Source: Flavobacterium tiangeerense
GTDB taxonomy: Bacteria > Bacteroidota > Bacteroidia > Flavobacteriales > Flavobacteriaceae
DNA: 64,000 bases
Assembly (NCBI RefSeq): GCF_007830355.1
Contig: NZ_VLKO01000009.1
Span: 62,001 to 126,000 of the forward strand
Direction: 5' to 3'
Shown piece after piece: positions 53,522 to 62,633 of this stretch; the first letter of the stretch is position 1; each line of letters begins with the position of its first letter. Position numbers and translations under genes: made by a program. The notes beneath the pieces are model-generated. The model did no database searches and was not told the DNA's origin. It was given only the letters and a program-made list of their open reading frames with translations.

Positions 53522-54301
53522 TTATATTTTTGAGAACAATTGTTCCATTTTCTCTTTTTCTTCTTCTGCAAGAACGCTATCTACTAGTATTCTTCCAGAG
53601 TGCTCATCAGTAATGATTTTTTTTCTAGAAGCAATTTCAACTTGCGTTTGTGGTGGAATAGTAAAGAAAGAACCTGCTGATGCACCTCTTTCTATTGAAA
53701 CTACTGCTAAACCATTACGAACACTTCCTCTTATTCTTTTGTAAGCATTTAACAAACGCTCCTCGATTAAGTTTTGGAATTCGATAGATTTTTCAGATAA
53801 GAATGCTTCTTCTTTTGCTGTTTCAGCTAAGATTGCATCTAATTCTGATTTTTTATGTTTTAAATGATTCGATTTAGATTCTAATCTTTCTTTTGAGCCT
53901 GCAATTACTTCTTTCTTATGCTCAATTGAAGCTTTCATTTCTTTGATTTGCTTTTCAGCCAATTGAATTTCAAGTTCTTGAAACTCTACTTCCTTTGTCA
54001 AAGAGTTAAATTCTCTATTATTACGAACCGTTTCCTGTTGTTTTGTATATTTTTTGATAGACTCTTTGTGCTCATCAATAGCTATTTTTTTAGCTTTGAT
54101 AAGGTCTTCAATAACTTCAAGTTCTCCTTTTAATTTTTCTGAACGTGTGCTTAAACCAGCCACTTCATCTTCAAGATCTTCTACCTCTAAAGGCAATTCA
54201 CCTCTTACGTTTCTGATTTCGTCAATTCTAGAGTCAATAAGTTGTAAATCGTAAATTGCTCTTAACTTGTCCTCAACACTTAATTCTTTTGTATTCGCCA
54301 T
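53522..54301 (-). CDS. Coiled-coil protein of the C4-zinc-ribbon family, cysteines lost
   Basis: 259 residues. Residues about 15-185 are a long coiled coil (KLKGELEVIEDLIKAKKIAI, VEFQELEIQLAEKQIKEMKA). The C-terminal part corresponds to the zinc-ribbon (zf-RING_7) end of the family, where the usual order is a CxxC, PPQ, and another CxxCGRIL. Here those positions read GASAGSFFTIPPQTQVEI and TDEHSGRILVDS, so none of the four cysteines is present and zinc cannot be bound this way. Function unknown; the human-like homologues are not characterised. It is followed by its own terminator and preceded 3 bp upstream by the Nif3-like gene, so the pair forms an operon. Confidence 0.85.
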   Translation of the reverse strand: MANTKELSVEDKLRAIYDLQLIDSRIDEIRNVRGELPLEVEDLEDEVAGLSTRSEKLKGELEVIEDLIKAKKIAIDEHKESIKKYTKQQETVRNNREFNSLTKEVEFQELEIQLAEKQIKEMKASIEHKKEVIAGSKERLESKSNHLKHKKSELDAILAETAKEEAFLSEKSIEFQNLIEERLLNAYKRIRGSVRNGLAVVSIERGASAGSFFTIPPQTQVEIASRKKIITDEHSGRILVDSVLAEEEKEKMEQLFSKI

Positions 54302-54304
54302 ATT

Positions 54305-55399
54305 CTATAAGTACTTAACTGGATTTGAATTTTCTTCTGATAAAATAACTGCAAAATTAAGGATTTTTTTTCGAAGATACTCTACAATATAATTTTTTGT
54401 ATAGCGTTCGCTTTCAAAATGTCCAATATCTGCTAAAAGGAGCTTATTTTCCGCTTCGTAAAACTGATGGTATTTCAAATCAGCTGTTAAATAGGCATCT
54501 GCTCCAGCTTGAATTGCATTTGAGATAGCAAAACTTCCAGCTCCGCCAAGAACGGCAACTTTTTTTATTTTATTACCTGTAAAGCTAGAATGTCTGAGGC
54601 CACCACACTGCATTTTGTCTTTTACGAATTCTAAAAATTCTTTTTCTGGCAAGGGATTAGGAAGTTCACCAATCATACCTAAACCAATGTTTTGATGCTT
54701 ATTGTTTAAATTATAGATTTCATGTGCAACTTCTTCATAAATGTGGCTGTTAAATAAAGCAGTAAGGATTTTGCGTTCCAAATGTTTCTCATAAGTCACT
54801 TCTATTTTGACTTCAGTGGTTTGAACAAGTTCATAGCGTTCTCCTACTAAGGGATTACTGTTTTGATTGCCTCTAAAAGTTCCTGTTCCTGTAGAGCTAA
54901 AACTGCAGTTGTCATAATTACCAATGTTGCCAGCGCCAGCTGCAAATAAAGCGTTTCGAACGATTTCGGCATTGTCAAGCGGGGCGTAAGTCACTAGTTT
55001 TCGAATAAATTGCTCTTTAGGAATCAGGATTTTTGTATTGATTAGCCCTAGAGCATCACTAAAAATTTTATTGACACCTTCTTGATGGTTGTCTAGAGCA
55101 GTATGAACGGCATATATAGCGATATCATTTTTTATAGCTTTGATAACAGCACGCTCTACATAATTTTTTCCGGTTATCTTTTTTAATCCAGAAAATAAAA
55201 TGGGATGAAAACACACTACAAGATTGCATTTTTTTGCAATAGCTTCATCGATAATAGTCTCGAGAGCATCATGACAAACCAATATTCCGCTGGCTTCGGT
55301 CTCTTGATCACCTACAAGTAATCCTACATTATCAAAATCCTCTGCATAGGCTGTGGGAGCCATTTCTTCGAGTACGTAAATTATTTCTTTGATTTTCAT
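54305..55399 (-). CDS. Nif3-like dinuclear-metal protein (GTP cyclohydrolase 1 type 2 homologue)
   Basis: 364 residues from the ATG at 55399; an upstream GTG at 55435 is less likely. The metal-binding motif pieces are NLVVCFHPILFSG with the His, FDNVGLLVGD, YAVHTALDN and, near the C-terminus, ADIGHFESERYT, all typical of the NIF3/YbgI family that forms a toroidal hexamer with a dinuclear metal site. The length includes the central PII-like insert of the YqfO subtype (residues about 130-230). The physiological role is uncertain. The downstream coiled-coil gene begins 3 bp after its stop. Confidence 0.9.
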   Translation of the reverse strand: MKIKEIIYVLEEMAPTAYAEDFDNVGLLVGDQETEASGILVCHDALETIIDEAIAKKCNLVVCFHPILFSGLKKITGKNYVERAVIKAIKNDIAIYAVHTALDNHQEGVNKIFSDALGLINTKILIPKEQFIRKLVTYAPLDNAEIVRNALFAAGAGNIGNYDNCSFSSTGTGTFRGNQNSNPLVGERYELVQTTEVKIEVTYEKHLERKILTALFNSHIYEEVAHEIYNLNNKHQNIGLGMIGELPNPLPEKEFLEFVKDKMQCGGLRHSSFTGNKIKKVAVLGGAGSFAISNAIQAGADAYLTADLKYHQFYEAENKLLLADIGHFESERYTKNYIVEYLRKKILNFAVILSEENSNPVKYL

Positions 55400-55516
55400 G
55401 TTTTTGACAAAGATTGGCACAGATTTTATTGACACAAAAATTAAAGGAATATTTTATAATTGCTTAAATCTGTACTAGATTTTTAATTCAAAGATAATTT
55501 ATTCTACTTTCGTAAA

Positions 55517-56542
55517 ATGAAATTACTGAGAAAAATACTGTTTCCGTTTGCTGTTTTGTATGGCTTGGTCACCAGTATTCGTAACTTTTTATATGATATT
55601 GGAGTACTTAAGGCTACTTTTTTTGATGTGCCAGTTATTGCTGTTGGGAATTTAAGTGTTGGAGGTACTGGAAAATCGCCTCAAATAGAATATTTAATCC
55701 GTTTACTTAATGATAATTATAATGTAGCTACATTGAGTAGAGGATATAAAAGAGAGTCCTCAGGATACATTTTGGCGCAAGCCGGAACCACTGCAAAAAT
55801 TTTGGGTGATGAACCGTTTCAATTTTTTAGTAAATTCCCAACAATTCAAGTGGCTGTAGATGCCGATAGAAAAAACGGAATAGAGCAGTTAATGCAATCA
55901 ACTCAAAAGCCCGATGTTATTTTGTTAGATGATGCTTACCAACACCGAAAGGTAAAAGCGGGGTTTTATATTTTACTAACAGCCTACGGAGATTTGTATG
56001 CTGATGATTGTATGTTGCCCACAGGGAATTTAAGAGAACTAAAAGTTGGTGCGAAAAGAGCATCCATAATAATTGTTACAAAATGTCCTGAAAACTTGAG
56101 TTTAGAGGAACAAAGTAGATTGCGAACTAGACTTAAAGTTAATGATCATCAAGAATTATTTTTCACTTATATTAACTATGATCCTTATTTTTTGGGTCAT
56201 AATTATAAAATCAATAGAGATACGTTAAAAGGTGTAAAGAAAGTTTTGATTGCGGGTATTGCAAAGCCTGATTCATTTTTTGATGCCATTAAAGAAGAGG
56301 GTGATGTTTGCTTAGCATACCCTGACCATCATGATTTTACAGATAGTGAAGTTTTAGAAATAAAAAAAATAGCGCAAAACAATAAAATTATTACCACCGA
56401 AAAGGATTATGTGCGTTTGAAGGAACATTTCTCAGGGGAACAGCTGTTTTACTTGGGTATAGCATGTTCATTTATATCAGGTGGTGAGAATTTTAATAAA
56501 ACAATTTTAGATTATGTGGGAAGAAGTACAAGAAACAGTTAG
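55517..56542 (+). CDS. lpxK: Tetraacyldisaccharide 4'-kinase LpxK
   Basis: 341 residues. It phosphorylates the lipid A disaccharide precursor at the 4' position on the inner membrane. The Walker A is GNLSVGGTGKSP (44-55) and a membrane-proximal N-terminal helix (LLRKILFPFAVLYGLVTSIR) precedes it. LSRGYKRESSGY, ILLDDAYQHRKVKAGF and TTEKDYVRLKEH are family motifs. Its 3' end overlaps the next gene by 29 bp. The first ATG is used. A TACTTTCG close to the start (55505) may be part of a promoter with almost no leader. Confidence 0.95.
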   Translation: MKLLRKILFPFAVLYGLVTSIRNFLYDIGVLKATFFDVPVIAVGNLSVGGTGKSPQIEYLIRLLNDNYNVATLSRGYKRESSGYILAQAGTTAKILGDEPFQFFSKFPTIQVAVDADRKNGIEQLMQSTQKPDVILLDDAYQHRKVKAGFYILLTAYGDLYADDCMLPTGNLRELKVGAKRASIIIVTKCPENLSLEEQSRLRTRLKVNDHQELFFTYINYDPYFLGHNYKINRDTLKGVKKVLIAGIAKPDSFFDAIKEEGDVCLAYPDHHDFTDSEVLEIKKIAQNNKIITTEKDYVRLKEHFSGEQLFYLGIACSFISGGENFNKTILDYVGRSTRNS

Positions 56543-57326
56543 TTTCATACAAGAGAGAGTTAATTTCACTCCAGAATACGGTGTTATTCTAGGTTCAGGA
56601 TTAGGAAGTTTTACTAGTGATATGCAGGTTGATTTTACTTTACCGTATAATGAAATTCCTAATTTTCCTGTTTCAACTGTTCAAGGTCATAAAGGGGCTC
56701 TTGTTTTTGGGACTATTGGGAGTAAAAAAGTAGTCGCCATGCAAGGCCGTTTTCATTATTACGAAGGCTATTCTATGACCGAAGTTACTTTTCCGGTACG
56801 TGTAATGAAGTTCTTGGGTGTTGATAAGCTTATTGTATCTAATGCATCAGGAGGAGTGAACCCGAGTTATAAAGTAGGATCTATTGTGATGATTACGGAT
56901 CATATTAACATGACTCCAGAGCATCCTTTGAGAGGGAAAAATGACGAACGTTTTGGCCCTCGTTTTGTTAATATGAGTGAGCCTTATTCCCGCAAAATGA
57001 TTGCAAAAGCAACCGAAATAGCTAAAGAATTGAATATTGTAACACATGAAGGCATTTACCTTGGTTTGCAAGGACCTACATTTGAAACTCTAGCAGAATA
57101 TAAAATGGTAAAAATTTTGGGAGCTGATTGTGTTGGGATGTCTACTGTTCCAGAGGTTATTGTGGCTAGACACATGGATTTAGAAACTTTTGGGATTTCT
57201 GTTATTACAGATATGGGTGATGCTGAAAGTATAGGAACGATTTCTCATGATGAAGTTCTAGAAGCAGCAAAAGAAGCCGAACCACAAGTTCGCAGTTTAA
57301 TAAAAGAACTGATTATGAATTACTAA
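56514..57326 (+). CDS. Purine nucleoside phosphorylase
   Basis: 270 residues of the trimeric PNP family. GVILGSGLGSFTSDMQ binds phosphate, MQGRFHYYEGYSMTEVTFPV and LIVSNASGGVNP bind the nucleoside, and MVKILGADCVGMSTVPEV and SVITDMGDAESIGTISHDEV complete the active site. It splits purine nucleosides with phosphate to give the base and ribose-1-phosphate. It starts 29 bp before the stop of lpxK in another frame, so translation may be coupled. The stop abuts the convergent histidine kinase gene. Confidence 0.93.
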   Translation: MWEEVQETVSFIQERVNFTPEYGVILGSGLGSFTSDMQVDFTLPYNEIPNFPVSTVQGHKGALVFGTIGSKKVVAMQGRFHYYEGYSMTEVTFPVRVMKFLGVDKLIVSNASGGVNPSYKVGSIVMITDHINMTPEHPLRGKNDERFGPRFVNMSEPYSRKMIAKATEIAKELNIVTHEGIYLGLQGPTFETLAEYKMVKILGADCVGMSTVPEVIVARHMDLETFGISVITDMGDAESIGTISHDEVLEAAKEAEPQVRSLIKELIMNY

Positions 57327-59486
57327 TTACTTTAGGTGATCAGCAATTATGGAATAAAAAACTTCGGGTATGAACGGTTTAGTAATTACATCGTTCATAC
57401 CAAAAGATAAAAGCATTTCCCGGTTTTCATCAAGAGAGATAGCAGTAAGGGCTATAATGGGTGTAATATTGTCAAATTTTCTAATAGTTTCTGTTGCTAT
57501 CGTACCATTAATTCCGGGTAAATGAACATCCATTAAAATTAAGTCAAATTTTGAAATTTTTAAAAGTTCAATAGCTTCTTCGCCATTGTCAATCACTTCA
57601 CAAATTACTTTTTTATTAAAAAGCATTTTTGTGGTGATCATTTGGTTGATTTTATTGTCCTCTACTAGTAGTATTTTCTTATTGATAAGTTTGGATTCAT
57701 AATTTTGCTTGCTTGTAGAAACGATATCTATGGGTTTTTTTCCTATTTCAAATTTTAATTGAAATGAGAATGTAGATCCTTTATTTACAGTGCTTTTAAG
57801 GTGTATTTCACCTCCTAGAATGGTTATTAATTTTTTTACAATTGTTAGCCCAAGTCCAGTACCTCCATATTTTCTATTAACTTCAATAGAGCCTTGTGAA
57901 AAACTATCAAAAACACTTTCTAGTTTTTCTGCTGGTATGCCTATTCCAGTATCAATAATTTCAAAATGTAATGTGGCATACTTATCTTCTAGATTATTGA
58001 GTTTTGCAACCACATTTACTACTCCATTTTTTGTAAATTTTAGCGCATTATTAATCAGGTTTAAAATGATTTGAGAGAGTTTAGTTGGGTCTCCAATGAG
58101 AAAATCTGGAATGGTATAGTCAACATCTAATTTGAAATCATTGTTATTTACGATGGCTAACTCCTTGAGAGATTGCTTGATGTTGATGAGTAGTTGTTTT
58201 AAGTTAAAGGGAATTTCTTCTATTTCCGTTTTGTTAGATTCTATTTTGTTAATTTCTAAAATTTCATTGATAAACTTAGTCAGGTAATCACCAGAAAATT
58301 TTAAGGAGGAAAGGTAATCTATTTGGTTTTTTTTAGGATCTTCTTCAAGAAGTAAATGGGTGATTCCATTGATTGCATTGAGCGGGGTCCTCAGTTCATG
58401 ACTTACCGTAGAAAGGAACTCAGATCTGGCTTGAGATGCTTTTTCAACTTTGTTTTTAGCAATCTCTAGTTCTTTGTTTTTATCCTTTAAGAGCTGGTTT
58501 GATTTGGTTCTAATTTTATTGTTTTTGTAAAGAGAAAGGCTTAATAATGATAAGATAGTAATTAAAGCAATAGCAAGTATACTAATGATTTTTGATATTT
58601 TTTTGGATTTTAGTTCTTCTTCTTTTTGAATTTTGAATTGATTTTGTTCTTTAAGACGTTCCGCTTCTTTAAATTTAGCGTAATCATCAACTCCAAGTCT
58701 TTTATTATTGAGAAAAGTTAACTCTTCTTTTAGTTTTAAATATTGTTTTAAATATTGATATGCTAAATTTTTATCTAATGTTTTGTCATAAAGTGTACTT
58801 AGCGCTAGTACTATAGATGTCTTTAGTTCAATATTATTATTAGCGTTAAGAGCCTTTTTTAGATAGGCTATTGCCAAATTATTTCTATTGTATTGTGATT
58901 CTATAGTTCCTATTTGATACAAAGTCTTTGCTTTTAAATCCTCTAAAATAGAAGATTCTGGCATATAAATAATAGATTTAAAAATAGTCATAGCCTCTTG
59001 AGTTTTTCCAGTGAACCGATTAATAAGTCCTTTTTGGAGTTTTACTTCAAGAATTTTATTCGTGGTTTTTAAATCTTTGTATAAATTTTCGGCTTTGTTA
59101 AAATAGGGGGATGCTTCTTTATAATTCTCCTTGGCCATGTAACAAAGGCCAATATGGTAGTAACTTTCGGCTTTCGCTTTATTCGAAATAGTAGTATTGT
59201 TGAGTGTAGCACTTTTTAAAAAACTAACTAGCGCATCATCATATTTTTTTAAATCATAAAGAATTTTACCTAAATTGAATTCATGAAGAGCTTGCTCTAT
59301 GTTTTTGTTGTTTTTTTTTGCAAATTGTATTGCTTTTTGTGTAAAAAACAAAGCATTTCTATAATTATCGTCCTTGATGTTTTGATTGCTGAGCGTGTAA
59401 TAATAGGTCAAGCTATCTGCCGTCACTTTGGAGTGTGAGGCAAGTATACCAGTAAAAAACAATACAGAAAAGAAAAAACATTTCAT
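57327..59486 (-). CDS. TPR hybrid sensor histidine kinase with receiver domain
   Basis: 719 residues. A signal peptide (VLFFTGILASHSKV) and TPR repeats (about 30-265, such as NYRNALFFTQKAIQFAKKNN) form a periplasmic sensor. One transmembrane helix lies at 298-320. A short coiled coil leads to the HisKA domain with the phospho-acceptor His363 (STVSHELRTPLN). The GHKL ATPase has NLINNALKFT (N box), DTGIGIPAEKL and GGTGLGLTIVKKL. A receiver domain at about 603-715 has the phospho-acceptor Asp653 (LILMDVHLPGIN) and Lys703. No DNA-binding output, so it probably passes phosphate to a separate regulator. No partner gene is adjacent. Confidence 0.93.
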   Translation of the reverse strand: MKCFFFSVLFFTGILASHSKVTADSLTYYYTLSNQNIKDDNYRNALFFTQKAIQFAKKNNKNIEQALHEFNLGKILYDLKKYDDALVSFLKSATLNNTTISNKAKAESYYHIGLCYMAKENYKEASPYFNKAENLYKDLKTTNKILEVKLQKGLINRFTGKTQEAMTIFKSIIYMPESSILEDLKAKTLYQIGTIESQYNRNNLAIAYLKKALNANNNIELKTSIVLALSTLYDKTLDKNLAYQYLKQYLKLKEELTFLNNKRLGVDDYAKFKEAERLKEQNQFKIQKEEELKSKKISKIISILAIALITILSLLSLSLYKNNKIRTKSNQLLKDKNKELEIAKNKVEKASQARSEFLSTVSHELRTPLNAINGITHLLLEEDPKKNQIDYLSSLKFSGDYLTKFINEILEINKIESNKTEIEEIPFNLKQLLINIKQSLKELAIVNNNDFKLDVDYTIPDFLIGDPTKLSQIILNLINNALKFTKNGVVNVVAKLNNLEDKYATLHFEIIDTGIGIPAEKLESVFDSFSQGSIEVNRKYGGTGLGLTIVKKLITILGGEIHLKSTVNKGSTFSFQLKFEIGKKPIDIVSTSKQNYESKLINKKILLVEDNKINQMITTKMLFNKKVICEVIDNGEEAIELLKISKFDLILMDVHLPGINGTIATETIRKFDNITPIIALTAISLDENREMLLSFGMNDVITKPFIPEVFYSIIADHLK

Positions 59487-59511
59487 TTGCCATGTTTTTT
59501 TTGAAAAATTA

Positions 59512-60507
59512 CTATTTTGATGTTAAAAGAATCAAATCAATAAGCCTTGATGAATATCCTATTTCATTATCATACCAACCTACTACTTTTACCATTTTAT
59601 CAATTACAGAAGTAAGTTGTGCATCAAATATACATGAATTTTTATTCCCTATTACATCTACAGATACAATTGGGTCCTCCGTATAATCTAATATTCCTTT
59701 TAGAGTGTTTTTTGAAGCGTGTTTAAAGGCTTCGTTAATTTGTTTGATACTGACGGCTTTTTTTACATTAAAGGTAATATCAGTTAAAGATCCATCCGGA
59801 ACAGGAACTCTTATGCCACATCCGCCTATCTTCCCTTCAAATTCTGGGAATATTTTTGTCAACGCCTTTGCTGCACCTGTTGTTGTAGGAACTATAGATT
59901 GACTTGCACCGCGAGCTCTTCTTAAATCTTTATGAGGCTGATCGTGTAAGCTTTGATCTGTTGTGTAAGAGTGAATTGTGGTAATGTACGCTTGTTCTAT
60001 GCCGCAAAGATCATTGATTACTTTAATCATTGGGGCAGCATTATTTGTAGTACAACTTGCATTTGAAATAATTGTTTCTGTACCGTCAAGAATTTCTTCA
60101 TTAACGCCTAATACAACGGTTTTTATTACATCTGTCTCTGAGGGTGCAGATAAAATTACTTTTTTGGCACCAGCCAGAATATGCGTATGTAATTCATCAA
60201 AAGTCTTGTACTTTCCTGTTGATTCAATAACATAATCAATGGAGCAACTTTTCCAGTCTAGGTTTTTTAAATTTTTTTCGTGAAAAAAAAGAAAATGAGA
60301 TTCGCCAACTAGTATTCCTGTTTCATCATAGCTCACGTTATGCGGTAACACACCGTGTATGCTATCATATTTTATTAAATGTGCCATAGTTTTTTTGTCG
60401 GCTATATCATTTATGGCAACAACTTCAATTGTTGGGTGGTTTAAAAGTAAGCGGAAAAGATTCCTTCCAATTCTTCCAAAACCGTTTATCGCAATTCTAG
60501 TTTTCAA
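59512..60507 (-). CDS. gapA: Glyceraldehyde-3-phosphate dehydrogenase
   Basis: 331 residues. The NAD-binding motif is INGFGRIG and the active-site Cys is in SNASCTTNNAAP (Cys152), with His180 in TTIHSYTTDQSL. No ATG lies in the correct region. The frame stays open to a TTG at 60564, but family N-termini begin MKTRIAINGFG, and here TTG at 60507 gives exactly that, after an A-rich leader. The TTG start is therefore preferred. The protein oxidises glyceraldehyde-3-phosphate to 1,3-bisphosphoglycerate. It follows lipA by 72 bp in the same direction. Confidence 0.9.
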   Translation of the reverse strand: MKTRIAINGFGRIGRNLFRLLLNHPTIEVVAINDIADKKTMAHLIKYDSIHGVLPHNVSYDETGILVGESHFLFFHEKNLKNLDWKSCSIDYVIESTGKYKTFDELHTHILAGAKKVILSAPSETDVIKTVVLGVNEEILDGTETIISNASCTTNNAAPMIKVINDLCGIEQAYITTIHSYTTDQSLHDQPHKDLRRARGASQSIVPTTTGAAKALTKIFPEFEGKIGGCGIRVPVPDGSLTDITFNVKKAVSIKQINEAFKHASKNTLKGILDYTEDPIVSVDVIGNKNSCIFDAQLTSVIDKMVKVVGWYDNEIGYSSRLIDLILLTSK

Positions 60508-60579
60508 TATTTTTTTGTTTAAAGTTTCAAATTTCAGTTTTAAAATGAAATTTTGTTGTACCAATACCTTGTTACAATT

Positions 60580-61479
60580 TTAAAGAATGTGTTTCTGTGC
60601 TTTATAAGACGAACGAACAAGAGGTCCACTTTCTACATGACGAAAACCTAATGACAAACCATATTCCTCATATTTTGCAAACTGATCAGGAGTTATGAAT
60701 TCTTTAACAGGTAAATGTTTTTTACTCGGTTGAAGGTATTGTCCTATGGTGACTACATCTACATTTGCCTCTCTCAGGTCTCTTAATGTTTGATATACTT
60801 CTTCTTCAAGTTCACCTAAACCTAACATGATACCAGATTTAGTTCTATTGATGCCTTTTTCTTTTAAGTAACGCAATACCTCAAGTGTACGATCGTATTT
60901 AGCTTGTATGCGGACTTCTCTAGTTAATCGTCTCACTGTTTCTACATTGTGCGAAACAACTTCGGGATTTGCAGCAATTATTCTGTCTAAATGGGTTTCG
61001 TTTCCTTGAAAATCAGGAATTAATGTCTCAAGTGTCGTATTTGTATTCATTCTTCGAATAGCTTTTACTGTTTCAATCCAAATGATTGAGCCACCATCTT
61101 TCAAATCATCACGATCAACACTTGTGATTACTGCGTGTTTGATATTCATGATCTTTATAGATCTCGCTACTTTTTCTGGTTCTTCCCAGTCTACCGTTTC
61201 TGGTCTACCGGTTTTTACACCACAAAAACCGCATGAGCGCGTACAAATATTACCCAAAATCATAAATGTAGCAGTCCCTTCGCCCCAGCATTCTCCCATA
61301 TTAGGACAACTTCCGGATGTGCAAATAGTGTTTAAACTGTATTTGTCAACTAATCCTCTAAGTTCTGTATATTTTTGACCAATGGGTAGTTTCACTTTTA
61401 ACCATTTTGGTTTTCCAGTGACGTGTTCTGCCTTGATTTGGGTTTTTTCTAGTAAATTGTTTTCTACAACGTTTTTCAT
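60580..61479 (-). CDS. lipA: Lipoyl synthase
   Basis: 299 residues of the radical SAM family. The auxiliary iron-sulfur cluster ligands are Cys53, Cys58 and Cys64 ([15 protein letters not shown]), and the SAM cluster is CTRSCGFC with Cys79, Cys83 and Cys86. The [14 protein letters not shown] and [15 protein letters not shown] segments are typical. It inserts two sulfur atoms into octanoyl groups on the E2 subunits of 2-oxoacid dehydrogenases. The C-terminal SSYKA supplies the conserved serine ligand of the auxiliary cluster. gapA lies downstream in the same orientation. Confidence 0.97.
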   Translation of the reverse strand: MKNVVENNLLEKTQIKAEHVTGKPKWLKVKLPIGQKYTELRGLVDKYSLNTICTSGSCPNMGECWGEGTATFMILGNICTRSCGFCGVKTGRPETVDWEEPEKVARSIKIMNIKHAVITSVDRDDLKDGGSIIWIETVKAIRRMNTNTTLETLIPDFQGNETHLDRIIAANPEVVSHNVETVRRLTREVRIQAKYDRTLEVLRYLKEKGINRTKSGIMLGLGELEEEVYQTLRDLREANVDVVTIGQYLQPSKKHLPVKEFITPDQFAKYEEYGLSLGFRHVESGPLVRSSYKAQKHIL

Positions 61480-61715
61480 ATCTCAATTTTCTGAGTGCAA
61501 AGATAACTAAAGTTGAATTATAAAAGGGTAAAACCAAATCGTGAATTAGACTTATACAAAGCATAAAATTTTACTTAACATATTTTTTAGAGGATATTGT
61601 TTGGGTTGGAAATTATAAAATAATTCTTTGGTATTGTCTTTGTAAGAGATGATGAAGTATCTCAACGTTTAAAAAAACAATGTTGATGTGTTTTATTTTT
61701 TTTAACATAAATTAG

Positions 61716-61723
61716 TACATTTG
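61716..61723 (+). promoter_or_regulatory. -7 promoter element of the M48 protease gene
   Basis: TACATTTG fits TAnnTTTG, 16 bp before the ATG at 61740. Confidence 0.5.
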
Positions 61724-61739
61724 TTTAAAATTAGAAATC

Positions 61740-62576
61740 ATGAAAAATAAATCAATAATTTTAGGAGCTTTGTTCGTTTTACTAGGAGTTTCAACCGCTA
61801 ACGCACAAATAAATTTTGGAGAGAAAGCTCTTGGAGCTGTTCAAAAAGGGGTGGCAGGTTTTACATTTAGTGATGCTGATGCAGCTTCATTATCAAAAGC
61901 AGCAGTAGATAAAATGGATGCTGAACATGTTATTACAGGTGCTAAAGATCCATATACTCTTCGATTAAATAAGCTTTTTGGAAAACATAAGACTACAGAA
62001 GGAGTTGCACTTAATTATAAAGTATATAAATTAAACGAGGTAAATGCATTTGCTACCGCAGACGGAAGTGTTCGTGTCTATTCTGGTTTAATGGATATTA
62101 TGGATGACAATGAGTTGCTAGCAGTAATAGGGCATGAAATAGGTCACGTGGTTAATACTGATTCAAGAGATGCAATTAAAGCTGCTTATAAAAAGGAAGC
62201 AGCTTTAGGTTTATTAGCATCCCAATCTGATAAAGTTGCAGCTATAACAGACAGTCAGTTAGCTAAAGTGGGTAGCCAAATGATTGATAGTAAACACAGT
62301 AGAAAACAAGAGTCTGAGGCTGATGAGTTTTCATATAATTTCATGAAAAACAATAGCTATAATGTTAATGCAGTTTCATCAGCGTTTGCTATACTAGCAA
62401 AAATGAGTGAAGGAGCTGAATCTTCTTTCTTGGAGAAAATGATGAGTTCTCATCCTGATCCAAAAGAAAGAGCAGAAAACGCTAAATTAAGAGCAGAAAA
62501 AGACGGTCTTTATAAGCCTTATGTAAAGCAAAAACCAGTTGTTGCAAAAAAAGCACCAGTTAAAAAGAAAAAATAA
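61740..62576 (+). CDS. M48-family metalloprotease, secreted
   Basis: 278 residues with a signal peptide (FVLLGVSTANAQINF). The zinc motif HEIGH is at residues 132-136 and the third ligand is Glu193 in RKQESEADEFSY. RVYSGLMDIMDDNELLAVIG precedes the motif. The architecture matches the periplasmic BepA/LoiP-like group of M48 proteases, which process or degrade outer-membrane and periplasmic proteins. The Lys-rich end (VVAKKAPVKKKK) is unusual. It has its own promoter and terminator. Confidence 0.9.
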   Translation: MKNKSIILGALFVLLGVSTANAQINFGEKALGAVQKGVAGFTFSDADAASLSKAAVDKMDAEHVITGAKDPYTLRLNKLFGKHKTTEGVALNYKVYKLNEVNAFATADGSVRVYSGLMDIMDDNELLAVIGHEIGHVVNTDSRDAIKAAYKKEAALGLLASQSDKVAAITDSQLAKVGSQMIDSKHSRKQESEADEFSYNFMKNNSYNVNAVSSAFAILAKMSEGAESSFLEKMMSSHPDPKERAENAKLRAEKDGLYKPYVKQKPVVAKKAPVKKKK

Positions 62577-62587
62577 TTTTTGAAACT

Positions 62588-62621
62588 AAAAAAGGCAGAA
62601 CCCTATGTTCTGCCTTTTTTT
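62588..62621. terminator. Bidirectional terminator between the M48 and tonB genes
   Basis: AAAAAAGGCAGAAC (62588-62601) pairs with GTTCTGCCTTTTTT (62607-62620). It is symmetric and serves both converging genes. Confidence 0.9.
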
Positions 62622-62633
62622 ATGTTGGTGTTT

